Origin: JACKCB01 sp964452775
GTDB taxonomy: Bacteria > Chloroflexota > Anaerolineae > Promineifilales > Promineifilaceae
DNA length: 64,000 nt
Assembly (NCBI GenBank): GCA_964452775.1
Contig: CAYVQP010000006.1
Coordinates: 35,295 to 99,294 of the forward strand
Reading direction: 5' to 3'
Within the stretch, counting starts at the first letter, position 1; each line of letters opens with the position of its first letter. Below are positions 35,836-45,425 of the stretch, piece after piece. Below the pieces are notes generated by a model, which saw only the letters and a list, made by a program, of their open reading frames with translations, ran no database searches and was not told where the DNA came from. Both the position numbers and the translations under genes were made by a program.

Positions 35836-37107
35836 ATGCAAGAAGTGGTGATTGTGAGCGCGGTACGCACGCCGATTGGGCGATTGGCGGGATCCCTGTC
35901 GCAAGTGCGGCCGGATGATATGGCCGCGCTGGTGATTAAGGAGGCGGTGGCGCGGGCGGGAATCGATCCTGCTGAGATCGAAGAAGTGTACTTGGGCTGC
36001 GCGAATCAGGCCGGCGAAGACAATCGCAACGTGGCCCGCATGGCGACGTTATTGGCCGGCCTACCCCACGAAGTAGCGGCGGTCACCGTCAACCGGCTGT
36101 GCGCTAGCGGCCTGAACGCGGTGAACCAGGCGGCCCGCGCTATTGCCCTCGGGGAAGGTGATGTGTACGTCGCCGGAGGCGTGGAAAGTATGACCCGCGC
36201 GCCCTACTCCTTTCCAAAGAACTCTACAGCCTTCGGCCCGTCGGGGAACATCACCGGCTATGACACAACCCTGGGCTGGCGCTATCCCAACCCCAGGATG
36301 GAGGCGCTCTTTCCGTTGGAAGCAATGGGCGAGACGGCAGAGAACATCTATGAGATGAGTTGCGCCGGAAACGTCAAAGGGGGCGAGATCACCCGCCAGG
36401 AGCAGGATGCCTTCGCGCTGGAAAGCCAGCGCCGCGCTTGCCGGGCAATCAATGATGGTCACTTCAAGGCTGAGATCGTTCCGGTACCAATCTCCCAGCG
36501 CAAGGGGCCGCCTCTAATGGTGGACACGGATGAACACCCGCGCATCCGCAAGACGGAAGGGGGCTATGAGTTAGATACAAACCTGGAGCAACTTGCGAAG
36601 CTACGCCCAGCATTTCGTGCGAATGGAACGGTTACGGCCGGGAACGCCAGCGGTCTCAATGACGGCGCAGCGGCGCTGGTGTTGATGTCCGGCGAGCGGG
36701 CGGCCGCCCTGGGGGTAAGGCCGCTGGCGCGTTGGCTGGCATCAGGCGCGGCCGGCGTGGACCCGCGAACCATGGGTATGGGGCCCGTGCCGGCGACTCG
36801 CAAGGCGCTCAGGAGAGCCGGCCTGCACTTGTCGGACATCAACCTTGTGGAGCTGAACGAAGCCTTTGCCGTGCAGGCGCTGGCGGTCATGCGTGAACTG
36901 GGCCTGAGCAGCGAGATTACCAATGTCAATGGCGGTGCAATTGCCCTGGGACATCCTCTTGGTTGCTCCGGCGCTCGCATTCTGACCACGCTGATCCACG
37001 AAATGCGTCGCCGCCGCGATGCCGGTGAGCCGATGCGTTATGGCCTGGCCACGCTTTGTGTTGGCGTAGGTCAGGGAGAGGCGGCGGTTATTGAGTTGGC
37101 GTCGTAG
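35836..37107 (+). CDS. Thiolase (acetyl-CoA acyltransferase)
   Basis: A 423-residue thiolase. The acyl-accepting Cys89 lies in NRLCASGLNAVNQ. His373 is in GGAIALGHPLGCSGAR and Cys408 in LCVGVGQG, completing the Cys-His-Cys triad. RTPIGRLAGSLSQVRPDD is the N-terminal signature. It either condenses two acetyl-CoA or cleaves 3-ketoacyl-CoA; sequence alone does not decide. A purine-rich GAGGAAG precedes the ATG. The length is slightly above the usual 390-400. It lies 58 bases after hutH with no other fatty-acid gene near, so the pathway is open. Confidence 0.9.
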   Translation: MQEVVIVSAVRTPIGRLAGSLSQVRPDDMAALVIKEAVARAGIDPAEIEEVYLGCANQAGEDNRNVARMATLLAGLPHEVAAVTVNRLCASGLNAVNQAARAIALGEGDVYVAGGVESMTRAPYSFPKNSTAFGPSGNITGYDTTLGWRYPNPRMEALFPLEAMGETAENIYEMSCAGNVKGGEITRQEQDAFALESQRRACRAINDGHFKAEIVPVPISQRKGPPLMVDTDEHPRIRKTEGGYELDTNLEQLAKLRPAFRANGTVTAGNASGLNDGAAALVLMSGERAAALGVRPLARWLASGAAGVDPRTMGMGPVPATRKALRRAGLHLSDINLVELNEAFAVQALAVMRELGLSSEITNVNGGAIALGHPLGCSGARILTTLIHEMRRRRDAGEPMRYGLATLCVGVGQGEAAVIELAS

Positions 37108-37163
37108 CGGTTGCCCGCTCTGCTGTTTCTGCTAGAATCTCGACGCACCCCGGGATCAACACA

Positions 37164-37192
37164 TTGGCGTCGACAGGGGCATGTGTTATAAA
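37164..37192 (+). promoter_or_regulatory. Promoter of the nuo membrane-arm operon
   Basis: TTGGCG (37164-37169), a 17-base spacer, then TATAAA (37187-37192) with an extended TG at 37184-37185. Transcription would start near 37199, about 35 bases before the GTG of nuoA. AGGAGG lies just before that start. Confidence 0.65.
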
Positions 37193-37233
37193 TGAGACGG
37201 ATTTCACAAACGCCCTGAGGAGGAAATTGCGGC

Positions 37234-37590
37234 GTGTTGAATGATTGGCAATTCATCTTCATTTTCCTGGTTCTCTCGCCAATTTTCCCGTTAATGCCGG
37301 TGGTTTTGAACCACGTGCTTGGACCCAGGAAGCCAAATCCGCTCAAGCAATCAACCTACGAATGCGGTATTGAGACCGTTGGCGACTCCTGGATCCAGTT
37401 CAAGGTTCAGTACTATATTTTCGCGCTCATCTTCGTCGTTTTCGACGTTGAAGCCGTTTTTCTCTTTCCCATTGCCGCTGCCTATGATTTGCTGACACTC
37501 TTCGCAGTGTTTGAGGTTGCGTTGTTTGTCGTCATCTTAGCAGTCGGGCTTGCGTATGCCTGGCGGGCAGGCGCGTTGGAGTGGTTCTAA
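37234..37590 (+). CDS. nuoA: NADH-quinone oxidoreductase subunit A
   Basis: A 118-residue membrane subunit with three helices at the junction of the two arms of complex I. NPLKQSTYECGIETVGDSW contains the loop with the conserved Cys, and YIFALIFVVFDVEAVFLFP is the conserved acidic second helix. The GTG start at 37234 is supported by AGGAGG about 10 bases upstream. nuoB, C and D, which normally follow, are absent: the next gene is nuoH after a 124-base gap with no coding potential that I can see. Confidence 0.93.
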   Translation: MLNDWQFIFIFLVLSPIFPLMPVVLNHVLGPRKPNPLKQSTYECGIETVGDSWIQFKVQYYIFALIFVVFDVEAVFLFPIAAAYDLLTLFAVFEVALFVVILAVGLAYAWRAGALEWF

Positions 37591-37714
37591 GTCGCGTTTC
37601 CAGTCGAGCGCTGCGAGATGGGGCTTTTCGTCCTGTGTGCCGGGACACCTATTCTTTCCGAGCCATTGAAAACGCTATAGAGAACGCCAATCTCCCTTGC
37701 TTCGGAGCTTGACT

Positions 37715-39025
37715 ATGTCTTTCAATATTGTCGACTTTTTGAAGAGCCTGATCACCCTGACCACTTTCGACTACTTGCGGGCGGTTTGGGCCGGCAAGAT
37801 GCCGGCCGCAACCATCGAGGTGATCCTGGATGTGATCGGCATTCTGATCGTCTCCACGTTCTGTTTGCTGATCGTCATCTTATTGATTTGGCTGGAGCGT
37901 AAGCTTATTGCGCGCATGCAGGATCGCATCGGCCCGAATCGCGTCGGCGGCAAATTCGGCTTGCTTCAAACAGTCGCGGACGTGCTGAAGCTACTGACCA
38001 AAGAGGTTATTACGCCGGTCGGCACGGACATTGTTGCCTATAATTTGGCCCCCATCCTGATCGTAATGGGCGCCTTGCTCATGTGGGCCGTTATCCCCTT
38101 CGCGCCCGGTGTGATCGGCACTGACCTCAACGTAGCCCTGTTTTATGTGCTAGCGGTCAGCTCTGTTTCCGTAGTTTCGCTCCTCCTTGCCGGCTGGGGA
38201 TCGAACAACAAGTACGCCCTGCTTGGCGCTTTTCGCTCCGTGGCCCAGCTGGTCAGCTATGAGGTGCCGATGGTGCTGGCCCTCATTGTGCCCATTCTTT
38301 TGGCCCGCTCCATGTACATGACCGAAATCGTGGCGGCGCAGACCGTCCCGTTCTTGCTGGTTGTTCCAATCTCGGCGCTTATCTTCTTCATCTCTGCGCT
38401 GGCCGAAACGGGCCGGACGCCGTTTGACCTGCTTGAAGCTGAATCAGAGATCGTCGCCGGCTTTCATGTGGAATACAGCGGAATGAAGTTCGGCATGTTC
38501 TTTCTGGCGGAATTCGTCAACACGTTGTTTATGTCCGCCTTGTTTACCACAATTTACCTGGGCGGTTACCGTTTCTTCGGCCTGGAGACAGTGGGTGCGG
38601 GGACTGAATGGCCTATCGGCAACCTGCTGGGTCTGATTATCTTCTTTGTAAAAGTGTTTGTGATCTATTTCGTCTTTGTCTGGATTCGAGGGACGTTGCC
38701 CCGGGTTCGCATTGATCAGATGCTGAATTTCAATTGGAAGTTCCTGGTCCCGCTCTCATTGGTGCTGGTGCTGGTAGTTGCCCTGGTGGACAAGCTGATT
38801 CCCTCCGGCGCCAGCGATTACTACCGGGCCGGGGTGCAGTTGGCCGCCAACCTGCTCATCGGTTACGTAACTATCGAAATTCTGCGCCGTGTGGCGCGCC
38901 GGCAGCGCAGAGTGACAGAAGGTCCGCCGTCAGCTCCATCCGGCCATGCGGTCGAAGCGGCTGAGGCGCATGAGCATCTAGACGCAGCGGCGCATGGAGC
39001 GCCGGTCGCGCAGCCGGCGCATTAG
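37715..39025 (+). CDS. nuoH: NADH-quinone oxidoreductase subunit H
   Basis: A 436-residue membrane subunit that forms much of the quinone site and links it to the proton channels. ERKLIARMQDRIGPNRVGGK and RTPFDLLEAESEIVAGFHVE (the glutamate-rich quinone loop) are diagnostic. It is about 100 residues longer than E. coli NuoH: there is an N-terminal extension and a hydrophilic, His- and Ala-rich tail (about 395-436). The ATG at 37715 is preferred over an in-frame TTG at 37697, with GGAG 8 bases upstream. It stands directly after nuoA, without the peripheral-arm genes. Confidence 0.95.
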   Translation: MSFNIVDFLKSLITLTTFDYLRAVWAGKMPAATIEVILDVIGILIVSTFCLLIVILLIWLERKLIARMQDRIGPNRVGGKFGLLQTVADVLKLLTKEVITPVGTDIVAYNLAPILIVMGALLMWAVIPFAPGVIGTDLNVALFYVLAVSSVSVVSLLLAGWGSNNKYALLGAFRSVAQLVSYEVPMVLALIVPILLARSMYMTEIVAAQTVPFLLVVPISALIFFISALAETGRTPFDLLEAESEIVAGFHVEYSGMKFGMFFLAEFVNTLFMSALFTTIYLGGYRFFGLETVGAGTEWPIGNLLGLIIFFVKVFVIYFVFVWIRGTLPRVRIDQMLNFNWKFLVPLSLVLVLVVALVDKLIPSGASDYYRAGVQLAANLLIGYVTIEILRRVARRQRRVTEGPPSAPSGHAVEAAEAHEHLDAAAHGAPVAQPAH

Positions 39026-39081
39026 GTCGCGCCGGGCATAACGCGCCGGGTTGGTTCTGAAGGAACGCGAGACATTATCGT

Positions 39082-39615
39082 ATGGCTTTGCAGATAATCT
39101 TCATTCTCGTCAGTCTGTTCACCCTCGTTTCCGCCTGGGTAGTGGTCACCAATCGCAACCTGTTCCATGCGGCGTTGGCAATGATGGCCTCGTTCCTGGG
39201 TGTTGCAGGCATCTATGTGCTGCTGGATGCCGGCATCCTGGCGGTAGCGCAACTGCTGGTATATATCGGCGCGATCTCAATTCTGGTCATCTTCGCGATC
39301 ATGATGACTCGCCGGCTGATGCAGACCGTTGAATCGCCCCTCAACGCCCAATGGCAAGGGGCGTTGGTTGGCGCAATTGCCGGTCTCATTTTGGTCCTGG
39401 TTGTGGTGATCAGCTGGGGATCGAACCCGGGCGCTGCCCCGGCTCAGGTTGCGCCGGAGGTGCCGGCCGCTCTGTTGAGCGAATCTGTCCGGCAACTGGG
39501 AGTAGCGCTGGTTAACCCGGACCAGTACGTCATTCCTTTTGAAGTCGCGTCCATACTGCTTCTGGCTGCTCTGGTCGGTTCAATCTTCATCGCCCGACCG
39601 AGGAGAGAAGAATGA
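39082..39615 (+). CDS. nuoJ: NADH-quinone oxidoreductase subunit J
   Basis: A 177-residue membrane subunit with five helices. VVTNRNLFHAALAMMASFLG, then LLVYIGAISILVIFAIMMT with the conserved Tyr and the pi-bulge helix, and FEVASILLLAALVGSI with a Glu in the last helix, are typical. NuoJ takes part in the chain of charged residues that couples quinone reduction to the pumps. The stop overlaps the nuoK ATG (ATGA at 39612-39615), indicating coupling. Length normal. Confidence 0.93.
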   Translation: MALQIIFILVSLFTLVSAWVVVTNRNLFHAALAMMASFLGVAGIYVLLDAGILAVAQLLVYIGAISILVIFAIMMTRRLMQTVESPLNAQWQGALVGAIAGLILVLVVVISWGSNPGAAPAQVAPEVPAALLSESVRQLGVALVNPDQYVIPFEVASILLLAALVGSIFIARPRREE

Positions 39616-39920
39616 TACCGTTATCCTGGTTTCTTATTGTGGCAGCCATCCTGTTCAGCATCGGTCTTTATGGCGTCATGGCGCGCAGAAATGTCGTGGC
39701 GATTCTGATGTCCGTTGAGTTGATGCTGAACGCTGTGAACATCAATCTGGTCGCCTTTTGGCGCTTTCAAACTCCCGAGCAGCCCATCGGCCTGGCCTGG
39801 GCGCTCTTCGTCCTGGCGGTCGCCGCTGCCGAGGCTGCGGTCGGGCTGGCAATCATTATTTCTGTGTATCGCTTGCGTGACTCGGTGATTGCGGAAGACC
39901 TTGACACCCTGAGGAACTAG
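39612..39920 (+). CDS. nuoK: NADH-quinone oxidoreductase subunit K
   Basis: A 102-residue subunit, MrpC-like, with three helices. Two buried glutamates needed for proton transfer are visible: one in LMSVELMLNAVNINLV and one in VAAAEAAVGLAIIISVYR. Length and motifs are canonical. It overlaps nuoJ by 4 bases and precedes nuoL by 28 bases. Confidence 0.95.
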   Translation: MIPLSWFLIVAAILFSIGLYGVMARRNVVAILMSVELMLNAVNINLVAFWRFQTPEQPIGLAWALFVLAVAAAEAAVGLAIIISVYRLRDSVIAEDLDTLRN

Positions 39921-39948
39921 GGAGACGAGGGATTCCGGAGACTATTTT

Positions 39949-42222
39949 ATGGCAAAAGAGACACTCATACTCTTAACCTGGCTGATTCCTGCCGGACCGC
40001 TGCTGGCCTTTTTCCTGATCGTCCTGTTCACAAATCGCAGCAAGACGCTCAGCTGGCTGATTACATGGCTGGCCATCGGCCTATCGCTGGTGTTTGGCTG
40101 GCTCATTGCCTCAGTCGTGTTCATCGAGGCGCTGGCCGACGACTTTCACGGTTTGGCGGAACATCCGGTATTTATTCAGCATTCAATTGCCTGGCTCCCG
40201 TTTGGCCCGTACCCGAACTGGCTGCGCATGGGGGTGGCGGTTGACGCCCTCACGGCAATCATGCTGATTATGGTCCCGTTTGCGGTGGCCATGATCTATG
40301 TATATAGCGTCGGATATCATCGCTGGAACGAAGGGGAAGGAAGCCATCCGGTCAGGGGTACGCCGAATCACGATGGTGTTGAGCCGCTATTTTCGCGCTT
40401 CTTTGCTTTCATGGCCTTGTTCGGCGGGTCAATGCTGGCGTTGGTTGTCGCCGACAACCTGCTGTTATTGTTTATGGCCTGGGAGGTCATGGGCCTTTGT
40501 TCTTACCTGCTGATTGGCTTCTGGTACGCACGAAACTACGATAACCCCAAACAGATCACGCCCCGGCGCGCTGCGGTGAAGGCATTTCTGACAACCAGGG
40601 TGGGCGATGTCTTCATGCTGTTGGGCATCGTCTTCTTCTATCGGGCCTTCGGCACGCTCACCTTCAGTGAAGCTTTTACGCCGGAGAGCATGGCTCACGT
40701 CATCGAGACGGTCGGCCCGGCGATGCTGGGCATTATGGTGTTGTTGCTCTTCGCCGGCACGATAGGCAAATCGGCGCAATGGCCGCTACACATCTGGTTG
40801 CCGGACGCGATGGAAGGCCCGACGCCGGTCAGCGCCGTCATCCATGCGGCGGCAATGGTCTCTGCCGGCGTCTATCTGATCATTCGTCTCTTCCCGCTGA
40901 TCTTTGTCGGGATTTCTGGCAACCCGGCTATCGGCCCAATTATCGGCGGCATCGGCGCATTTACGGCGTTGATGGCAGCCACCATTGCGGTCGCCCAGAA
41001 CGACGTCAAGAAGGTGCTCGCTTACTCCACCATTTCACAACTTGGTTTTATGGTGGCGGCGATTGGCATCGGCGCTTACGTCGCCGCAATCTTTCACCTG
41101 ATCACGCACGGCTTCTTTAAGGCGCTGCTGTTCCTGGGTTCCGGCTCGATCATCCACGGCATGGAGCACGGCGCGGGCGTAGCGCACGATCATCATACCG
41201 ACCCGCAGGATATGATGAACATGGGCGGTTTGCGTACGCGCATGCCCTGGACCTTTTGGACGTTTCTGATCGGCGGGCTGGCCCTTTCCGGTTTTCCCTT
41301 TATTACCGCCGGCTTCTGGTCAAAGGATGAGATTTTTGCTGATGCCTGGGCCCAGGCAACTCACGGCGACACCCTGGCCTTGATCATATTCATTGCCCTG
41401 GCCATTGCCGCGTTGCTCACCGGCTTCTATACCATGCGCCAGATTGCCCTCACCTTCTTCGGGAAGCCGCGCACTCCGCTGGCTGAGCATGCCCACGAGA
41501 GCAACTGGTTCATGGTTCTCCCCCTGGTGGGCCTGGCCATCTTTGCCGTGGCCTTCGGGTGGGCCGGTATTCCTGAGGATTTTCTGGGTACTTCAGGAAT
41601 ATTTACCAATTTCGTGCACCATTTCGTCGGGACCACGGTCGAAGAACTACTGCACGAGTTGGCCGCGCTCGGTCTGGTCAGGCATGGGCTGGAAGTATTG
41701 GAGTTTAGCTGGGTGCCTCTGGCGACCTCCCTGGTTGTCGCCCTTGGCGGTCTGACTCTCGGCTACCTGATGTATGCTCGTAAACCACTGGCCAAGGGTC
41801 AGGCCGACCCACTGATCTCCCCGCTAGGACCGCTGCATTCCTTCTTGCAAAATAAGTGGTACTGGGATGAGTTATACCAGGTGGTCTTCATTGGTCCCGC
41901 CGTCTTTTTCTCTGAGGTCGTCGTTTATGAATGGGTGGACAAGGGTGTTATTGACGGCACTTTGCACCTGATTGCCCGAGCGGTCTACCGGCTTGGCCAC
42001 TACATGCGGCGCTTCGAGGAGCGAGTTGTCAAGGACGGCGTGGATGCCGTTAAGGACGGCGTGCTTAGCGCAGCGAAGGAGTTCAGGACGATTCAGACGG
42101 GTAAGATTCAAGAGTACGTCCTCTTCTCTGTAGGCATTGGCGCATTGTTGGCGCTGCTGATCCTGGCCATAAACTATGGTTGGCCGGGCCAGATAGCTAG
42201 CTGGTTCAGCGCCATTTTCTAG
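39949..42222 (+). CDS. nuoL: NADH-quinone oxidoreductase subunit L, with long lateral helix
   Basis: A 757-residue distal antiporter-like subunit (613 in E. coli). FMAWEVMGLCSYLLIGFWY holds the essential Glu, and GKSAQWPLHIWLPDAMEGP the essential Lys. At the C-terminus, WYWDELYQVVF (near 632) opens the lateral amphipathic helix HL, and a last membrane helix lies near 722-745. Between them a charged stretch near 684-717 (RRFEERVVKDGVDAVKDG and following) looks about 25-30 residues longer than in ordinary NuoL. Such lengthening would let HL span one extra antiporter subunit, agreeing with the two nuoM genes that follow. Confidence 0.95.
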   Translation: MAKETLILLTWLIPAGPLLAFFLIVLFTNRSKTLSWLITWLAIGLSLVFGWLIASVVFIEALADDFHGLAEHPVFIQHSIAWLPFGPYPNWLRMGVAVDALTAIMLIMVPFAVAMIYVYSVGYHRWNEGEGSHPVRGTPNHDGVEPLFSRFFAFMALFGGSMLALVVADNLLLLFMAWEVMGLCSYLLIGFWYARNYDNPKQITPRRAAVKAFLTTRVGDVFMLLGIVFFYRAFGTLTFSEAFTPESMAHVIETVGPAMLGIMVLLLFAGTIGKSAQWPLHIWLPDAMEGPTPVSAVIHAAAMVSAGVYLIIRLFPLIFVGISGNPAIGPIIGGIGAFTALMAATIAVAQNDVKKVLAYSTISQLGFMVAAIGIGAYVAAIFHLITHGFFKALLFLGSGSIIHGMEHGAGVAHDHHTDPQDMMNMGGLRTRMPWTFWTFLIGGLALSGFPFITAGFWSKDEIFADAWAQATHGDTLALIIFIALAIAALLTGFYTMRQIALTFFGKPRTPLAEHAHESNWFMVLPLVGLAIFAVAFGWAGIPEDFLGTSGIFTNFVHHFVGTTVEELLHELAALGLVRHGLEVLEFSWVPLATSLVVALGGLTLGYLMYARKPLAKGQADPLISPLGPLHSFLQNKWYWDELYQVVFIGPAVFFSEVVVYEWVDKGVIDGTLHLIARAVYRLGHYMRRFEERVVKDGVDAVKDGVLSAAKEFRTIQTGKIQEYVLFSVGIGALLALLILAINYGWPGQIASWFSAIF

Positions 42223-42239
42223 GAAGGGCTGGAGTTCTT

Positions 42240-43793
42240 ATGGACTTTGTGCAAGACAATTTGCTAACGGTGCTGGTCTTTTCGCCCGTAGTCCTGGCGG
42301 CCATTATCTACTTGCTGCCGGATGATGCGAAGCAGACAACCAGATGGTTGAGCTTGCTGTTCTCATTGGTACCGTTGGCTCTCGGTTTGGTTCTCTGGTT
42401 CAACTATGACCGTGTGCACGCCGGCATCCAGTATGAACAGCAGTATGAATGGCTGCCGTTCATTGGCTCAAGTCTACATCTGGGCCTGGACGGCATCAGT
42501 CTCTCAATGGTGCTGCTCACCGTCATTCTGGTGCCGCTGGCTATCCTTGCTTCGTTTGGCATTGACACGAAGGTCAAGGAGTACATGGCCCTGTTTCTGG
42601 CCCTGGAGACGGGCATGCTGGGCCTCTTCGCCTCATTGGACCTGATCATCTTCTTCATCTTCTGGGAGATCGGCCTGGTGCCGATGTACTTCCTGATCCG
42701 GCTGTGGGGCGGCAAGGATAGAGACTACGCTTCCTTCAAGTTCATTATCTATACCATGGCCGGCAGCCTCGGCTTGCTGCTCTCTATTCAGATCATTGGG
42801 CTGGCGACGGGCACCTTCGACATCCTTGAGTTGCAGGAAAGCTGGGTCAACATTAGCAGCAGCACGTTGCCCGGAACCGGCCTCAACACAGCCACAGTGA
42901 AGAACATCGCCTACGTGCTGTTTGTTATTGCCTTTGCCATCAAGGTGCCGATCTGGCCATTCCACACCTGGCTGCCGGACGCGCACACGCAAGCGCCAAC
43001 CGCAGGCTCCATGATTTTGGCTGGTCTATTGCTGAAGCTCGGCGCATACGGCTTCATCCGATTGGTCATTCCCTTCTTCCCTGAGCAGGCATATTTGACC
43101 GCCGGCGTGCTGGCGGTGCTGGGCATGTTGAGCATCGTGTTGGGCGGCTTTGCCGCCTTCGGCCAATGGGACTTCAAGCGTCTGGTGGCTTATTCCTCCG
43201 TCAACCACATGGGCTTTGTTATCCTGGGCCTGGCGGTGGCGGCGTTCGCCTACGGTCTGCAGGTTGCCGAAGGAGCCTCCAACCCCGGCCTGGCGGGCGA
43301 TGCCATCATGGCGTTGAATGGGGCGGTGCTGCAGATGTTCAATCATGGTCTCTCCTCCGCCGGCATGTTCTTCCTGGTCGGCGTCATTTATGAAAGGACC
43401 CATACTCGCGAGTTGCGTGATTATGGCGGCATCTGGACGGTGTTGCCGGCATACGGCGGGATACTCATCTTCGTCAGCATGGCGTCTCTGGGCTTGCCGG
43501 GGCTGAATGGCTTTGTCAGCGAGTTCATGGTCGTCCGCGGCGCCTGGAATATCTTTACCATCCCGGTTGTGTTGTCCATGCTGGGTCTCTTCATGACCGG
43601 CGCCTACATACTCAAGGGAATCGGTCCTACCCTGTATGGGCCACTCAATCCGCGCTGGAGGGGGCTCACAGATATGACTTTCCGCGAGCACCTGGTTATC
43701 TGGCCGCTGATGATCCTGATCCTCAGTCTGGGCATATGGCCGCAATGGTTACTGGCCATCATCAACGACACGGTGACGAGGATTTTCTCCTAA
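42240..43793 (+). CDS. nuoM: NADH-quinone oxidoreductase subunit M, first copy
   Basis: A 517-residue antiporter-like membrane subunit with about 14 helices. IIFFIFWEIGLVPMYFLI holds the conserved Glu, and VPIWPFHTWLPDAHTQAPT with the nearby Lys in LLLKLGAYG forms the half-channel motif. The sequence is a standard NuoM. The start is 17 bases after nuoL. The following gene is a second, clearly different NuoM. Confidence 0.95.
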   Translation: MDFVQDNLLTVLVFSPVVLAAIIYLLPDDAKQTTRWLSLLFSLVPLALGLVLWFNYDRVHAGIQYEQQYEWLPFIGSSLHLGLDGISLSMVLLTVILVPLAILASFGIDTKVKEYMALFLALETGMLGLFASLDLIIFFIFWEIGLVPMYFLIRLWGGKDRDYASFKFIIYTMAGSLGLLLSIQIIGLATGTFDILELQESWVNISSSTLPGTGLNTATVKNIAYVLFVIAFAIKVPIWPFHTWLPDAHTQAPTAGSMILAGLLLKLGAYGFIRLVIPFFPEQAYLTAGVLAVLGMLSIVLGGFAAFGQWDFKRLVAYSSVNHMGFVILGLAVAAFAYGLQVAEGASNPGLAGDAIMALNGAVLQMFNHGLSSAGMFFLVGVIYERTHTRELRDYGGIWTVLPAYGGILIFVSMASLGLPGLNGFVSEFMVVRGAWNIFTIPVVLSMLGLFMTGAYILKGIGPTLYGPLNPRWRGLTDMTFREHLVIWPLMILILSLGIWPQWLLAIINDTVTRIFS

Positions 43794-43802
43794 GGTAGCT
43801 TT

Positions 43803-45425
43803 ATGGAATCTTTTCCCTTCCTCTCCGTCATTGCCTTATCGCCCTTCCTCTTTGCGGCCATTATATTGATGCTGCCCAAAGAGCGTGGCGAAAACGCACG
43901 CATGCTGGGGTTAGTGGCCACCGTCCTGGGGCTGGTCCTTGCGATCTATGTTTATGTTTCCTATTACACCAACCTGCCTCCGGCGGATGCCACCTGGAGC
44001 GAGTCACTGCGCTTTGTGGAGGAATACGCCTGGGTGCCGAGCATCGGTATCAATGCCATCTTTGGGGTAGACGGACTGAGCGCCACGCTGGTGCTGCTCA
44101 CCGCCATCGTAGGTCTGGGCGGTGTGCTGATTTCCTGGAGTGTTGACGATCGGCCGCGAGAGTTTTATGCCTTTTTCATGCTCTTGATCGCCGGTGTACA
44201 TGGCGTCTTTGTCTCCGTAGACGGCTTCATGCTCTTCTTCTTTTACGAGCTGGCCGTGCTGCCTATGTATGTCATGATCGTGATCTGGGGCTGGAAGGTC
44301 ACCCGGGAATATGCGGCCATGAAGTTGACCCTCTACTTGCTGATTGGTAGCTTCATTGCTCTGGTCCCCTTCCTGGTGCTCTACTTCAATATGCCGGAGC
44401 CGACTTTCGACCTGCGCGTCTGGTCCGAAACGGACTTCGGGCAAAACTTGCAGCTGATCACGTTCTTGCCGGTGTTCCTGGGGTTTGGCGTGCTGGCCGG
44501 CTTGTGGCCGTTTCATAACTGGTCGCCGGACGGCCACGTCGCTGCGCCCACGGCGGTTTCGATGATTCACGCCGGCGTGCTGATGAAGCTCGGCGCGTAC
44601 GCTGCCATGCGGGTGGGCATCCAAATGCTGCCGGAAGGCACGGTCTACTGGATGCCGTTCATCATTCTATTCACGCTGGTGAATGTGATATACGGTTCGC
44701 TGGTAGCCATGCGCCAGCGCGATATGAAGTATCTGATTGGCTACTCCAGCGTCAGCCATATGGGGCTGGTGACGATGGGCTTCGCCACCATGACCATGGC
44801 CGGCTTCGTTGGGGCCGGCATCCAGATGGTCAGCCACGGTATTATGACCGCGCTCTTCTTTTCTGTGGTTGGCATGATCTACGACCGCGCCCACACGCGA
44901 GATATGGACGAGCTTTCCGGCATCTCCAAGGTGTTGCCGCTCACCGTCGTCGCATTCACTATCGGCGGCCTGGTATCAATGGGTATGCCGGGTCTCTCCG
45001 GCTTCGTGGCCGAGTTCCCCATCTTCCTGGGCCTCTGGCAGGGCGGGGAGTTATTCCTCAACAACACCTTCCTTGGCCTCAACCCCGGCATTTATTACCC
45101 GATACTGGCCATTATCAGTGTATTCGGTATTGTCATCACGGCAGCCTATATTTTGCGCGCTATCGGTACGGTCTTCTTCGGCAAGTACGAAGGCGAGAAA
45201 TGGCATGACATGCGGCCTTTGCTGGCGATCGACAAGCTGGCTCTGGTGGGTTTTGTGTCCATTTTGATTGTACTGGGCATCTTCCCCAACTTGATTGCCC
45301 CAATTGTCTCCGCCGGTGTTGCGCCGGTTGTGAACCGTATTCAGGAAATGGACCCGGCTTTCACGGTATTCGATACGCTACAACACGTGGCCGTTAACCT
45401 AGTTTCCTGGCTGGGAGGTGCATAG
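43803..45425 (+). CDS. nuoM: NADH-quinone oxidoreductase subunit M, second divergent copy
   Basis: A 540-residue NuoM-family protein 9 bases after the first copy. LFFFYELAVLPMYVMI keeps the Glu, and the channel motif reads LWPFHNWSPDGHVAAPTAVS, followed by LMKLGAYAAM with the Lys. The first copy has TWLPDAHTQAP at that place, so the two are not a recent duplication. The functional residues are intact, so it may add a fourth proton channel to complex I. Alternatives are a separate MrpD-like role or assembly into a second complex. GGAGG at its end serves the next gene. Confidence 0.92.
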   Translation: MESFPFLSVIALSPFLFAAIILMLPKERGENARMLGLVATVLGLVLAIYVYVSYYTNLPPADATWSESLRFVEEYAWVPSIGINAIFGVDGLSATLVLLTAIVGLGGVLISWSVDDRPREFYAFFMLLIAGVHGVFVSVDGFMLFFFYELAVLPMYVMIVIWGWKVTREYAAMKLTLYLLIGSFIALVPFLVLYFNMPEPTFDLRVWSETDFGQNLQLITFLPVFLGFGVLAGLWPFHNWSPDGHVAAPTAVSMIHAGVLMKLGAYAAMRVGIQMLPEGTVYWMPFIILFTLVNVIYGSLVAMRQRDMKYLIGYSSVSHMGLVTMGFATMTMAGFVGAGIQMVSHGIMTALFFSVVGMIYDRAHTRDMDELSGISKVLPLTVVAFTIGGLVSMGMPGLSGFVAEFPIFLGLWQGGELFLNNTFLGLNPGIYYPILAIISVFGIVITAAYILRAIGTVFFGKYEGEKWHDMRPLLAIDKLALVGFVSILIVLGIFPNLIAPIVSAGVAPVVNRIQEMDPAFTVFDTLQHVAVNLVSWLGGA